Source: Accumulibacter sp031732795
GTDB lineage: Bacteria; Pseudomonadota; Gammaproteobacteria; Burkholderiales; Rhodocyclaceae
Direction of reading: 5' to 3'
DNA length: 64,000 bases
Assembly (NCBI GenBank): GCA_031732795.1
Contig: JAVMKC010000086.1
Coordinates: 7,160-71,159 of the forward strand
A model generated the notes under the pieces. The model was not told the DNA's origin. It saw nothing but the letters and a program-made list of their open reading frames with translations, and did not search any database. The position numbers and the translations under genes were made by a program. This document shows, piece by piece, positions 16,947 to 27,549 of this stretch (within the stretch, counting starts at the first letter, position 1; each line of letters begins with the position of its first letter).

Positions 16947-17134
16947 TTTCAGACGAAATCATGCCTTCAGACAACGATTTGATTCACCGGTCACGTTGTC
17001 CCAAGGGCATCGGCGTCATCGGCCGCGCTCTGCAGAGGCGGGGCAACGACAGAAAATCTCCGTCGTACAGGAACCGCCGTACTCTCGATGATCAGGCGAA
17101 AGGCCGAGCGTTGGCGTTGTCTTGCGGTATCCGC

Positions 17135-18274
17135 TCAGCGCAATACCTGTCCGCCGCTGCCGATGGCGGTCAACTCAACGAAGCGCGAACCGCGCCGCTC
17201 ATTGGCTGAATAAGTGACCCGGTAGCCACCGATATCATGGTTCTGCATCCCTTCCAAAGCGGTGACCAGTTTTTCGCGGGTTGGCTCCTTGCCGGCCTTG
17301 CGCAGGGCATCGACGAGAACACGGGCCATGGCGTAGGCTTCGACTCCGTAATAGGAGAATTTGCCGCTCTTGCCGAGCAAGTGTTGATACTCCCGGACCA
17401 TCGCCACACCCTCGTTCCAGGGATGCGGCATCACCTGCGAAATGCCGATGCCACGCGCATCGTCGCCGAGTTCCTGGACCAGCAGGTCGGCACCCACCGG
17501 TGAGAGGGTCATCATTTGCGGAGTCTGGCCGGCTTTGCGAAGCGCACGGACGAACGCCGCTGTCGGCTTGTAAAGCGTGACCATGATCACGGCTTGAGGT
17601 TTGTTCTGGGTGATCGCTTGCACGGCGGCAGCGATATCGAGCGAGTTTCGTTCGACCGAAGCAACGACCGATGGAGCTTGATTGTGCCGCCGCAAGGCGT
17701 TGACCACGCCATCGAGTCCGGATTTGCCGAACCCATCGTTCTGGTAGAAGACAGCGATTTTTTTGAAACCGAGCGACACCAGTTGATTGACGATGGCTTC
17801 ACTCTCATCGGCGTAGCTGGCCCGGACGTTGAACATGTAGCGGTTATTGGGATTTTCGCGGGGGGTCTGACGCAGGGAATCGGCACCGGAAATGGTGCCG
17901 ACCAAGGGAACGCGCGCAATTCCGAAAACCTCGTTCATTGCCGCAGTCGTCGGACTGGAGCCATACGATGCGATCATGGCGAAAACCTTTTTTTCGCTGA
18001 TCAAGCGGCGGGTGTTGGCGACGGCTTTCTCGGTTTCGTAGCCGTCGTCCTCCGAAAGCAATTCGAGCTTACGTCCGAATACCCCTCCCGACTCGTTGAC
18101 CTGACGGAAATAGGACAAAATCACCGCCTTCATATCCTGGCCGTAGGCGCCATTAGGGCCGGAGAAAGGCGCCGTCATGCCGATGGTGATGCTACGGTCA
18201 GAAACGCCGATTTCCGCCGCCGAAGAGCAGCCGATCCAGGCCAAAAACATCGCGAAGACGATTCTCCATCCCAT
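17135..18274 (-). CDS. Branched-chain amino acid/amide-type ABC substrate-binding protein
   Basis: Periplasmic solute-binding protein of the LivJ class (peripla_BP_6), 379 aa. It has a short signal sequence (MGWRIVFAMFLAWIGCSSAAEIG), where WIGC is only a poor lipobox. It continues with ITIGMTAPFSGPNGAYGQDMKAVILSYFRQVNESGGVFGRKLELLSEDDGYETEKAVANTRRLISEKKVFA, the family N-lobe. No permease or ATPase genes are nearby, so it is an orphan and its ligand is unknown. Confidence 0.88.
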   Translation of the reverse strand: MGWRIVFAMFLAWIGCSSAAEIGVSDRSITIGMTAPFSGPNGAYGQDMKAVILSYFRQVNESGGVFGRKLELLSEDDGYETEKAVANTRRLISEKKVFAMIASYGSSPTTAAMNEVFGIARVPLVGTISGADSLRQTPRENPNNRYMFNVRASYADESEAIVNQLVSLGFKKIAVFYQNDGFGKSGLDGVVNALRRHNQAPSVVASVERNSLDIAAAVQAITQNKPQAVIMVTLYKPTAAFVRALRKAGQTPQMMTLSPVGADLLVQELGDDARGIGISQVMPHPWNEGVAMVREYQHLLGKSGKFSYYGVEAYAMARVLVDALRKAGKEPTREKLVTALEGMQNHDIGGYRVTYSANERRGSRFVELTAIGSGGQVLR

Positions 18275-18297
18275 ATGCGTATGCTCCTTTAGTGCAC

Positions 18298-18317
18298 GAC
18301 TTGACGATTGTCAAGTC
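18298..18317. promoter_or_regulatory. Perfect 8-base inverted repeat upstream of the binding-protein gene
   Basis: GACTTGAC, four bases, then GTCAAGTC, ending 24 bases before the ATG of the leftward binding-protein gene. There is no following T-run, so an operator is more likely than a terminator. The regulator is unknown. Confidence 0.45.
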
Positions 18318-18424
18318 CGCGAAAACGAAGGATGGTCCTGCAAGCTGACAGGGCACTTACAACAACAATGTCGTCGGCTCGTAAACGTCTGATCGAGCCG
18401 GGTAAACGGTGCTGGCGTTACCAA

Positions 18425-18476
18425 GCCCACTACAGCGGAGTGGGCGGTTTGGGCTGGTCAGCGTTTCCCGCTGATC
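18425..18476 (-). terminator. Two hairpins at the 3' end of dnaJ
   Basis: Arms GGTCAGCG and CGCTGATC (18456-18463 and 18469-18476, one mismatch) overlap the dnaJ stop. A perfect seven-base pair GCCCACT/AGTGGGC (18425-18431 and 18439-18445) lies downstream. Neither is followed by a good U-tract, so this is a possible weak or processing-type terminator of grpE-dnaK-dnaJ. Confidence 0.35.
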
Positions 18477-19587
18477 ACGGGGCGGCAAAAAAGTCGCGGA
18501 CCCGGTCCATCCACGATTTGGCGCGCGGGTTGTGGTGTGCCGAGTTTTCCCGGCTCGATTCCTCGAGTTCGCGCAGCAATTCCTTCTGCCGTTCGGTGAG
18601 ATGCACTGGCGTTTCGACGACCACGTGACACAGCAGGTCGCCGTGACTATGGCTGCGCACGCCTTTGATTCCTTTGCCTTTCAAACGGAAGGTTTTGCCA
18701 GTTTGCGTTTCCGGAGGGACGCGGATTTTGGCGGCACCGTCGAGTGTCGGAATGTCGATCTCGCCGCCGAGCGCGGCAGTGGTGAAGCTGATCGGCATTT
18801 CGCAATGCAGATGATTCTGCTCACGCTGGAAGACGGGGTGCGATTTGAGATGGATCTGTACGTAGAGGTCACCGGCAGGGCCGCTGTTGATTCCGTGTTC
18901 GCCCTCCCCGGACAAGCGGATGCGGTCGCCCTCATCGACACCGGCCGGTATCTTGACGGCCAGGGTTTTGTGCTGCTTGACGCGTCCGGCGCCTTGGCAG
19001 GTGCCACAGGGTTCGGCGATGAATCGCCCGGTGCCGTGACATTTCGGGCAGGTCTGTTGTATGGAAAAAAACCCCTGCTGCAGGCGGACCTGGCCGCTGC
19101 CTTGGCACGTCGGACAAGTCTTGGGCTGGGTTCCGGACTTGGCGCCGCTGCCGCGGCACGAGTCGCACGCTTCCATGGTCGGAATGCGAATTTTTGTTTC
19201 GGTGCCGAAGGCCGCCTGCTCGAGGGTGATCTCGAGGTTGTAGCGCAGATCGGCGCCGCGGTAGACATTCGAACGTCCTCCACGCCCGCCGAATATTTCG
19301 TCGAAGATGCCGCCGAAGGCGTCGGCAAAGTTGCCCGGTCCGCCGCCCATGCCTGCTTGCGGGTCGATGCCAGCATGGCCATATTGGTCGTAGGCCGCCC
19401 GCTTCTGTCCATCGGTCAGAATCTCGTAGGCTTCCTTGACTTCCTTGAAGTGCTCCTCGGCTTTGGGGTTGTCCGGATTGCGGTCCGGATGGTACTTCAT
19501 CGCCAGTTTGCGATACGCCTTCTTGATGTCGTCTTCGGAGGCATCGCGGTTGACGCCGAGAATGTCGTAAAAATCACGTTTAGCCAT
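18475..19587 (-). CDS. dnaJ: Molecular chaperone DnaJ (Hsp40)
   Basis: Co-chaperone that stimulates DnaK ATPase and delivers unfolded clients. The 370 aa product has the J domain with HPD (residues ~5-70, KYHPDRNPDNPKAEEHF), a Gly/Phe-rich linker, four CxxCxGxG zinc repeats (CDSCRGSG, CPTCQGSG, CPKCHGTG, CGTCQGAG) and the C-terminal substrate-binding domains. Last gene of the grpE-dnaK-dnaJ operon. Confidence 0.98.
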   Translation of the reverse strand: MAKRDFYDILGVNRDASEDDIKKAYRKLAMKYHPDRNPDNPKAEEHFKEVKEAYEILTDGQKRAAYDQYGHAGIDPQAGMGGGPGNFADAFGGIFDEIFGGRGGRSNVYRGADLRYNLEITLEQAAFGTETKIRIPTMEACDSCRGSGAKSGTQPKTCPTCQGSGQVRLQQGFFSIQQTCPKCHGTGRFIAEPCGTCQGAGRVKQHKTLAVKIPAGVDEGDRIRLSGEGEHGINSGPAGDLYVQIHLKSHPVFQREQNHLHCEMPISFTTAALGGEIDIPTLDGAAKIRVPPETQTGKTFRLKGKGIKGVRSHSHGDLLCHVVVETPVHLTERQKELLRELEESSRENSAHHNPRAKSWMDRVRDFFAAP

Positions 19588-19613
19588 TATTTTTCAATGC
19601 TTTCAGAAACGGC

Positions 19614-19639
19614 GACGAGGCGCGGTTATGCGCCTCGTC
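19614..19639 (-). promoter_or_regulatory. Stable hairpin between dnaK and dnaJ
   Basis: Perfect 10-base arms GACGAGGCGC and GCGCCTCGTC with a six-base loop occupy the 72-base gap between dnaK and dnaJ. Without a U-tract it is more likely to set the dnaK:dnaJ ratio, through RNA processing or partial attenuation, than to end transcription fully. The structure is read directly; the role is inferred. Confidence 0.55.
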
Positions 19640-19659
19640 TGGTAGCGGTAGCCGGTGGC

Positions 19660-21600
<1,941 letters not shown>

Positions 21601-21695
21601 GCAAAATTCCTTTCAGTGGTTCAATAATTGGGCAGTCTTCGCCGGCAGCCGCCAGACGGAGTGTTGGTCAGCAAGTGGGGGTCATCATCCCGATT

Positions 21696-22277
21696 TCAAG
21701 TCGACGATTTGGCGACGATCACCAGGGCAGGGCGGAGGACGCGATCAGCGAGCAGGTAGCCCTTTTGCAGCACGTTGACCACGGTGTTCGGCTCTTGATC
21801 GGAATCGACGACGCTGATCGCCTGATGGCGATGCGGGTCGAATTTCTGGCCTTGCGGCGCGATTTCGGTCAATGCGGATTTCTCGAAAGCGGCGTTGAGC
21901 TGTTTGAGCGTCAGTTCGCTGCCAGCACGAAAGCTCTCCACGCTGGCGTTCTCGGTAGCCAGCGCCGCATCCAGGCTGTCCTTGACGGCCAGCAATTCCT
22001 TTGCGAAGCGCTCTATGGCAAACTTCGCGGCCTTGGCGATATCCTCCTGCGCGCGCCGACGGACATTTTCGGTTTCCGCTTTGGCGCGCAACCAGGCATC
22101 GTGGTATTCGTCGGCCTTGGTCTGGGCTTCGTGAAGCGCTTGCTGGAGCGCCTGCAAGGCGTCGGGCATGGCATCAACGGCTTCGGTGGAAACCATTTCT
22201 GCAGGCACTTCCCCGGGCAGCGCGCTCTCTTGTGGGGAACAGGTGGAATCGGTGGTGGTTTCTTTATTATCTTGCAT
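21696..22277 (-). CDS. grpE: Nucleotide exchange factor GrpE
   Basis: Releases ADP from DnaK. The 193 aa product has a variable acidic N-terminus, a long helix (EAQTKADEYHDAWLRAKAETENVRRRAQEDI) and the GrpE C-terminal beta domain (GQKFDPHRHQAISVVDSDQEPNTVVNVLQKGYLLADRVLRPALVIV). First gene of the heat-shock operon; the sigma-32 promoter sequence lies just upstream. Confidence 0.97.
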   Translation of the reverse strand: MQDNKETTTDSTCSPQESALPGEVPAEMVSTEAVDAMPDALQALQQALHEAQTKADEYHDAWLRAKAETENVRRRAQEDIAKAAKFAIERFAKELLAVKDSLDAALATENASVESFRAGSELTLKQLNAAFEKSALTEIAPQGQKFDPHRHQAISVVDSDQEPNTVVNVLQKGYLLADRVLRPALVIVAKSST

Positions 22278-22306
22278 GATTGGCGATCTCCCAGAAAACT
22301 GCCGAT

Positions 22307-22334
22307 AGCTGGGGACGTATTTTTCGATTTCAAG
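22307..22334 (-). promoter_or_regulatory. Sigma-32 heat-shock promoter of grpE-dnaK-dnaJ
   Basis: On the minus strand CTTGAAA (22328-22334), a 13-base spacer and CCCCAGCT (22307-22314) match the sigma-32 consensus CTTGAAA / CCCCATNT closely. The -10 ends 29 bases before the grpE ATG. Position, spacing and the downstream genes agree. Confidence 0.8.
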
Positions 22335-22466
22335 CGCGATTTGAGATGTTTTGTCAGCTTTTGTTCGCGATCTTCCTGATAGGGCGCATAATTTCCTTTT
22401 CGACCATGAATTGCAGCGGCTAGGATTTGTGAGAGGTTGATTGGATCACTGGAACGTGAATCGACG

Positions 22467-23816
22467 ATGACGGAGAAGATCGGCAAATACAAGCTTATTC
22501 GCTCGCTCGGCAAAGGGGCGACAGCAGTCGTTTATCTGGCCCAGGACCCGGATGCCAATCGGCAGGTGGCGATCAAGCTGATCAAATTCAGTGAAGAGAA
22601 CGCCGCGATGTCTCGTCGGCTGCGCAAATTGTTCCTGACCGAGGATTCGATCGGCCGACGACTGGAGCATCCGAACATCGTCAAGGTTTACGATGCGGTC
22701 GTCGAAAAGGATCACGCCTACCTGGTAATGGAATTCGTCAACGGCACGGCTCTGGACAAATTCTGTTCGATCAGTCAGTTGCTGCCGATGCACCGGGTGA
22801 CCGGCATCATTTTCAAGTGCTGTCTGGCGCTCGATTACGCCTTCAAATGCGGTATCGTCCATCGCGACATCAAGCCGGCGAATATTTTGATCGATACCAA
22901 CGACGAGCCGAAAATCACCGACTTCGGTCTGGCGCTCAACCTGCAAAAGGAAGCCGGCACGGAATCCACATTCATCATGGGCGTTGGTTCGCCAGCCTAC
23001 ATGTCGCCGGAACAAGTCAAAGCCTACCCGTTGAATCAGCAGACCGACCTGTATTCCCTCGGCGTCCTGCTGTTCCAGTTATTGACCGGGCGTTTGCCGT
23101 TCCGCGCCAAGAATGCCGCACAACTGGTTTACCAGATCGTCAACATGGAGGCCCCGTCGGTTACCGCGCTGAATCCGAATCTGCCTTCCGGGCTCGACCC
23201 GATCATCGTCAAGGCATTGGAAAAAGACCTCTACAACCGCTATCGCAACGGGGCGCAGTTTGCCAAGGATTTGTCGGCGGTGCGTTACCAGATGCTGGAG
23301 GAGGATCAGACTCAGCAGGATCAAGCGCACTTCGAAAAACTTCGCCGGATGCCGTTTTTCCAGGATTTTGAAGACATCGAATTATGGGAAGTCTTACGGA
23401 TCAGCGTCTGGCGTGAAATCCCGGCAAAAGCGACTTTGATCCGTGAGGGAGAAAATCATCGCAAGTTTGGTGTGATCATCGACGGTTTTGTCGAAGTGTC
23501 GAGTCAAGGACGGGTGATCTGCCGACTGGGCAGCAGCGAAGTGGTCGGCGAGATGGCTTTCCTCCACCCCAGTGACAGTAAACGCCATGCGACGGTGGTG
23601 ACGCTTGAATCGACGCTGTTTTTGGAAATCAACAGCGCCGCCCTCGAGTTGAGCGCTGAAGAAGTGCGTGAGCGCTTCAGCAAGGTGCTGATCGCTAAAA
23701 TTCTCGAACGTTTGCGGGAAGCGAACAAGGTGCTGGCCAACTTGGGTCAGGCGGCGGTGCAGGGGAGTTCCTCCGTCGCGTCGTCCGGTCTTCGTCCACC
23801 ACTCGAACTGCTTTAG
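22467..23816 (+). CDS. Ser/Thr protein kinase with C-terminal cyclic-nucleotide-binding domain
   Basis: Hanks-type kinase, 449 aa from the ATG at 22467. The kinase domain spans ~8-265: SLGKGATAVVY glycine loop, K37 in VAIKLI, VHRDIKPANIL catalytic loop (D134), DFG at 152-154, SPAYMSPEQ, and DLYSLGVLLFQLLTGRLPF. A cNMP/CAP-like sensor domain covers ~295-420 (LIREGENHRKFGVIIDGFVEVSSQ ... VVGEMAFLHPSDSKRHATVV). No membrane helix is seen. A TTG 30 bases upstream is also in frame. It is divergent from grpE. Kinase activity regulated by a nucleotide is inferred from domain order; the ligand is unknown. Confidence 0.9.
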   Translation: MTEKIGKYKLIRSLGKGATAVVYLAQDPDANRQVAIKLIKFSEENAAMSRRLRKLFLTEDSIGRRLEHPNIVKVYDAVVEKDHAYLVMEFVNGTALDKFCSISQLLPMHRVTGIIFKCCLALDYAFKCGIVHRDIKPANILIDTNDEPKITDFGLALNLQKEAGTESTFIMGVGSPAYMSPEQVKAYPLNQQTDLYSLGVLLFQLLTGRLPFRAKNAAQLVYQIVNMEAPSVTALNPNLPSGLDPIIVKALEKDLYNRYRNGAQFAKDLSAVRYQMLEEDQTQQDQAHFEKLRRMPFFQDFEDIELWEVLRISVWREIPAKATLIREGENHRKFGVIIDGFVEVSSQGRVICRLGSSEVVGEMAFLHPSDSKRHATVVTLESTLFLEINSAALELSAEEVRERFSKVLIAKILERLREANKVLANLGQAAVQGSSSVASSGLRPPLELL

Positions 23817-24036
23817 GACGCCCCGATACCCGCGCGACGTCCTTGCTGCCAACTCCGCATTGCCATCCGATTCAGCCCCCTGCTTGAACAAACAGGCGGT
23901 CTATGCCACATTGCGACAATGGGCAGAAGTGACGTGACGGGGCCCGCCCGCGTTACACAAAATTGACCCGGAACTGAAAATCACTTGACGCCGGTCAGGA
24001 GACCGCAGGCTGCCATGCGGCCAACGAGGAAGACAC

Positions 24037-24327
24037 ATGCGACACATCATCTGGGTAGCTTGGCCGGCGTTCATCGCTGCTGGCATAGCGGAGGCGATCT
24101 TTTTTACGCTGATCGATCCGCGTCAGTTGTATCTATTGGGCAGACAGGTCGAGTGGCCGCCGATCGCAACGTATTCGACCGGCTTTTTCTTATTCTGGCT
24201 GGTGTGCATCGGCGCCTGCCTGATGTCCTACTTCATGATGCCGCAAGGCATCAAGGAGGCGTTGGTCGCTGCCGCCGGCGCCCGTGAGGATTTGGCGCGG
24301 CCGATACGGCGGCGTGAACCGTCCTGA
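24037..24327 (+). CDS. Small two-helix membrane protein, function unknown
   Basis: A 96 aa protein with two hydrophobic segments (IIWVAWPAFIAAGIAEAIFFTLI and YSTGFFLFWLVCIGACLMSYFMM) and an Arg-rich C-terminus. A good Shine-Dalgarno sequence (GAGGAA) seven bases before the ATG supports the start. It is convergent with metZ, whose stop is nine bases away. No domain family recognised; small proteins of this topology are common in betaproteobacteria. Confidence 0.7.
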   Translation: MRHIIWVAWPAFIAAGIAEAIFFTLIDPRQLYLLGRQVEWPPIATYSTGFFLFWLVCIGACLMSYFMMPQGIKEALVAAAGAREDLARPIRRREPS

Positions 24328-24335
24328 CCGACGGA

Positions 24336-25520
24336 TCAAATTCTCGATAGGCCGCGCGACAGGTCGTCCTGCAGGTCGGCGACTGCCTCCAGGCCGACCG
24401 CGATTCGCAATAACCCTTCGGTGATTCCGGCGGCCTGCCGCTGTTCGGCGGTGATCCGCCCATGCGTCGTGGTTGCCGGATGCGTCAGGGTGGTCTTGGT
24501 ATCGCCGAGGTTGGCGGTGATCGACAGCAAGCGGCAACTGTCGACGACCCGCCAAGCCTCTTCGCGTGCGCCGGCGACGGTAAAAGCGACGATCGCCCCT
24601 CCGCTTTTTTGCTGACGACAGGCCAGTTCGTACTGTGGATGCGACGGCAGTCCGGGATAGTAAACCCGCGTCACCTGCGGCTGTCGCTCCAGCCACTGCG
24701 CCAGTTGCAAAGCGTTTGCCGATTGAGCCGCCATGCGTATTGGCAGCGTTTCCATGCCCTTGAGCAGGATCCAGGCGTTGAAGGCGGACAGCGCCGGCCC
24801 GGCGGTACGCAAAAACTTGAATACTTCGTCGGTGTATTTCTTCGGCCCGGCGACCGCGCCGCCCAGCACCCGGCCTTGGCCATCGAGATATTTGGTGGCT
24901 GAGTGCAGCACCAGATCGACGCCCAGGTCGAGTGGGCGTTGCAGGATCGGCGTGCAGAAACAGTTGTCGACCGCCACCAGAATGCCGTGGGGATGCGCCA
25001 GAGCCACCAGGGCCGGGATATCGGCGATTTCGGTCAGCGGATTGGACGGCGTTTCGAGCAAAAACAGTTTGGTTTCCGGCCGGATCGCCGCCTGCCAGGC
25101 GCCGCAATCGGCTTGGGCAACGAAAGTGGTCTGGATGCCGAAGCGCGGCAAAAGGGTGCCCAACATTTGCTGTGTGGCGCCGAACAGACCCGTCGAGGCG
25201 ACGATATGATCGCCGCTGCTGCAGAGCGCCATCACCATCGCCAGAATCGCCGACATGCCGGAAGCGGTGGCGATACATGCCTCGGCACCTTCCAGTGCCG
25301 CCAGCCGCTCCTGAAAAGCGGTGACTGTCGGATTGGTGAACCGCGAGTAGACGTTCCCTTCCTCCTCACCCGAAAAGCGGGCCGCCGCCTGAGCGGCGCT
25401 GTCGAAAACGAAACTCGAAGTGAGATAGAGCGCTTCGCTGTGTTCGTTGAACTGGCTGCGAATCTGGCCGGCACGAACGGCCAGCGTTTCGAGCGCGTAT
25501 TTGGAGTCTTGATCGTTCAT
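24336..25520 (-). CDS. metZ: O-succinylhomoserine sulfhydrylase MetZ
   Basis: PLP enzyme that makes homocysteine from O-succinylhomoserine and sulfide in methionine synthesis. The 394 aa product has family landmarks YSRFTNPTVTAFQERLAALEGAE, ATASGMSAILA, VDNCFCTPILQRPLDLGVDLVLHSATKYLDGQGRVLGG with the PLP lysine K210, and TLTHPATTTHGRITAEQRQAAGI. MetZ rather than cystathionine gamma-synthase is chosen from overall pattern and its place behind purF, a usual betaproteobacterial order. Confidence 0.93.
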   Translation of the reverse strand: MNDQDSKYALETLAVRAGQIRSQFNEHSEALYLTSSFVFDSAAQAAARFSGEEEGNVYSRFTNPTVTAFQERLAALEGAEACIATASGMSAILAMVMALCSSGDHIVASTGLFGATQQMLGTLLPRFGIQTTFVAQADCGAWQAAIRPETKLFLLETPSNPLTEIADIPALVALAHPHGILVAVDNCFCTPILQRPLDLGVDLVLHSATKYLDGQGRVLGGAVAGPKKYTDEVFKFLRTAGPALSAFNAWILLKGMETLPIRMAAQSANALQLAQWLERQPQVTRVYYPGLPSHPQYELACRQQKSGGAIVAFTVAGAREEAWRVVDSCRLLSITANLGDTKTTLTHPATTTHGRITAEQRQAAGITEGLLRIAVGLEAVADLQDDLSRGLSRI

Positions 25521-25524
25521 GGCA

Positions 25525-27051
25525 TCAGCCGGCGGACATCAGGTTGAGTTGCAACTGTCGCGAGGCGCGGCGTTCATCCTTGGCATGGCTGTGATGATCG
25601 GCACGGGTCGTTTCGATGGCATTGAGATAATCCGGTGTGACATCGCCAGTGATATAGCAACCGTTGAAGCACGAGGTATCGAAGCGACTCAACGATGGTT
25701 TGAGGTCGCGGATCGAAGCTTCCAGGGCGGCCAGATCCTGATAGACCAGAGCGTCGGCGCCGATTTCCCGAGAGATTTCTTCAGCGCTGCGGCCGGTGGC
25801 GATCAATTCGCGGCGGGTCGGCATGTCGATCCCGTAAACATTGGGGAAACGCACCGGGGGTGAAGCCGAAGCGAAATAGACCTTCAGCGCTCCCGCCGCC
25901 CGGGCCATCTCGACGATTTCACGACTGGTGGTGCCGCGAACGATCGAATCATCGACCAACAGCACCCGTTTCCCTTTGAATTCCTGGGCGACGGTATTCA
26001 ATTTTTGCCGGACCGAGCGTTTGCGGGTGGCTTGCCCGGGCATGATGAAGGTTCGCCCGATATAGCGATTCTTGACGAAACCCTCGCGGTACGGCACGCC
26101 GATCCGCTCGGCCAGTTGCATTGCCGACGGACGGCTCGAGTCGGGGATCGGGATTACCACGTCGATCTGGTCGACCGGAATCTGCTGAACCAGCTTATCG
26201 GCCAGATGCTCGCCCATGCGTAAGCGGGCTTCGTACACCGAGACGCCGTCGATCACCGAATCTGGACGGGCCAGATAGACATATTCGAAAATGCACGGCG
26301 ACAACACGGCGCTCGGCGCGCATTGCCGCTGGTGCAAGCGGTGCTCCATATCGACGAAAATCGCTTCGCCGGGAGCGACATCGCGCAGCACTTGGAAGCC
26401 CAGCGTATCCAAAGCCACTGATTCCGAAGCGAACAGATATTCGGTTCCTTCGTTGGTTTCGTTGCTGCCGAAGACCAGCGGCCGGATGCCATACGGATCA
26501 CGAAAGGCGAGCATGCCGTAACCGGCGATCATCGCCACCACCGCATACGCGCCGCGACAACGCCGGTGCACCGCTGTCACGGCATCGAAAATGGTTTCCA
26601 GGTCGAGGCGACACCCTTGGGCGGTAGCCCGCAATTCATGCGCCAAAGCGTTGAGCAGCACCTCGGAATCGGAATTGGTGTTGATGTGCCGCAGGTCCTG
26701 CCGGAACATCTCTTCCTTGAGCTGTTCGGTGTTGGTCAGATTGCCGTTGTGCCCGAGGACGATACCGAATGGCGAGTTGACGTAGAAGGGCTGCGAAAGC
26801 GCCGAATCGAACGCCGAACCGGCGGTCGGATAACGGCAATGGGCAATGCCCATGTTTCCCGGCAGGGAACGCATGTTACGGGTGCGGAAAACGTCGCGGA
26901 CCAGACCGGACCCTTTGTGCATGTGGAAAATATCCTCTTCGGCGGTGACGATTCCGGCCGCGTCCTGTCCGCGATGTTGAAGAACCATCAAGCCGTCGTA
27001 GAGCAACTGGTTGACCGGTGTGGTGGCGACTACGCCAAGGATTCCGCACAT
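25525..27051 (-). CDS. purF: Amidophosphoribosyltransferase PurF
   Basis: First committed step of purine synthesis: glutamine plus PRPP to phosphoribosylamine. The 508 aa product starts MCGILGV with the catalytic Cys directly after Met, so there is no propeptide. The glutaminase domain has IAHCRYPTAGSA and GHNGNLTN; the PRPP-binding motif is VLLVDDSIVRGTTSREIV. It lies ten bases behind cvpA and four before metZ. Confidence 0.98.
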   Translation of the reverse strand: MCGILGVVATTPVNQLLYDGLMVLQHRGQDAAGIVTAEEDIFHMHKGSGLVRDVFRTRNMRSLPGNMGIAHCRYPTAGSAFDSALSQPFYVNSPFGIVLGHNGNLTNTEQLKEEMFRQDLRHINTNSDSEVLLNALAHELRATAQGCRLDLETIFDAVTAVHRRCRGAYAVVAMIAGYGMLAFRDPYGIRPLVFGSNETNEGTEYLFASESVALDTLGFQVLRDVAPGEAIFVDMEHRLHQRQCAPSAVLSPCIFEYVYLARPDSVIDGVSVYEARLRMGEHLADKLVQQIPVDQIDVVIPIPDSSRPSAMQLAERIGVPYREGFVKNRYIGRTFIMPGQATRKRSVRQKLNTVAQEFKGKRVLLVDDSIVRGTTSREIVEMARAAGALKVYFASASPPVRFPNVYGIDMPTRRELIATGRSAEEISREIGADALVYQDLAALEASIRDLKPSLSRFDTSCFNGCYITGDVTPDYLNAIETTRADHHSHAKDERRASRQLQLNLMSAG

Positions 27052-27060
27052 AATTTTTTC

Positions 27061-27549
27061 CTACCCGAAGCTGATTCGTTTGGCCACGTCGGACGGCAAC
27101 CAGACTTTACCGGCCAGCACGGCGGTTTCCAGCGCTGGGGCGAAGTAGGCCTCGCTCCACCACTTTTCTTTCGGCAACGACGTCATCCCACCCGCTGCGA
27201 CCAGCGCGAAGACGATCAGTGCGCCACGCGCCGCGCCAAAAAGGACGCCGAAGAGCCGATCGATCGACCTCATCTCCAATGCTTTGAGCAGCCCGCGCGC
27301 GGCCAGCCGCAGCAGTGCCATCGCCATCAGTACCGCGACGAACACCAGCACCCAGGCAACGACCAGACGGACGGTCGGTTCGGTGGAAAAGGTCAACCAC
27401 GATGCCACTTGTCCGCCCCAGGCCCTGGCGGCGAAAAAAGCCGCTACCCAGGCCAGGAGAGCGATGATTTCGCCGATGATTCCGCGCCAGAGTCCCAGCA
27501 GAGCCGAGCAGGCCATCACCCCCAATACCCCATAATCGAACGCAGTCAT
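27061..27549 (-). CDS. cvpA: CvpA family membrane protein
   Basis: A 162 aa inner-membrane protein of the colicin V production family with four predicted helices and the family start TAFDYGVLGVMACSALLGLWRGIIGEIIALLAWVAAFFAARAWG. Linked to purF here as in many proteobacteria. Its exact function is not established; cell-envelope roles are proposed for the family. Confidence 0.93.
   Translation of the reverse strand: MTAFDYGVLGVMACSALLGLWRGIIGEIIALLAWVAAFFAARAWGGQVASWLTFSTEPTVRLVVAWVLVFVAVLMAMALLRLAARGLLKALEMRSIDRLFGVLFGAARGALIVFALVAAGGMTSLPKEKWWSEAYFAPALETAVLAGKVWLPSDVAKRISFG

Noticed and set aside
24320..24345. CCGTC/GACGG hairpin as a bidirectional terminator between the small membrane gene and metZ
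   Set aside because: Only five base pairs and no T-run on either side.
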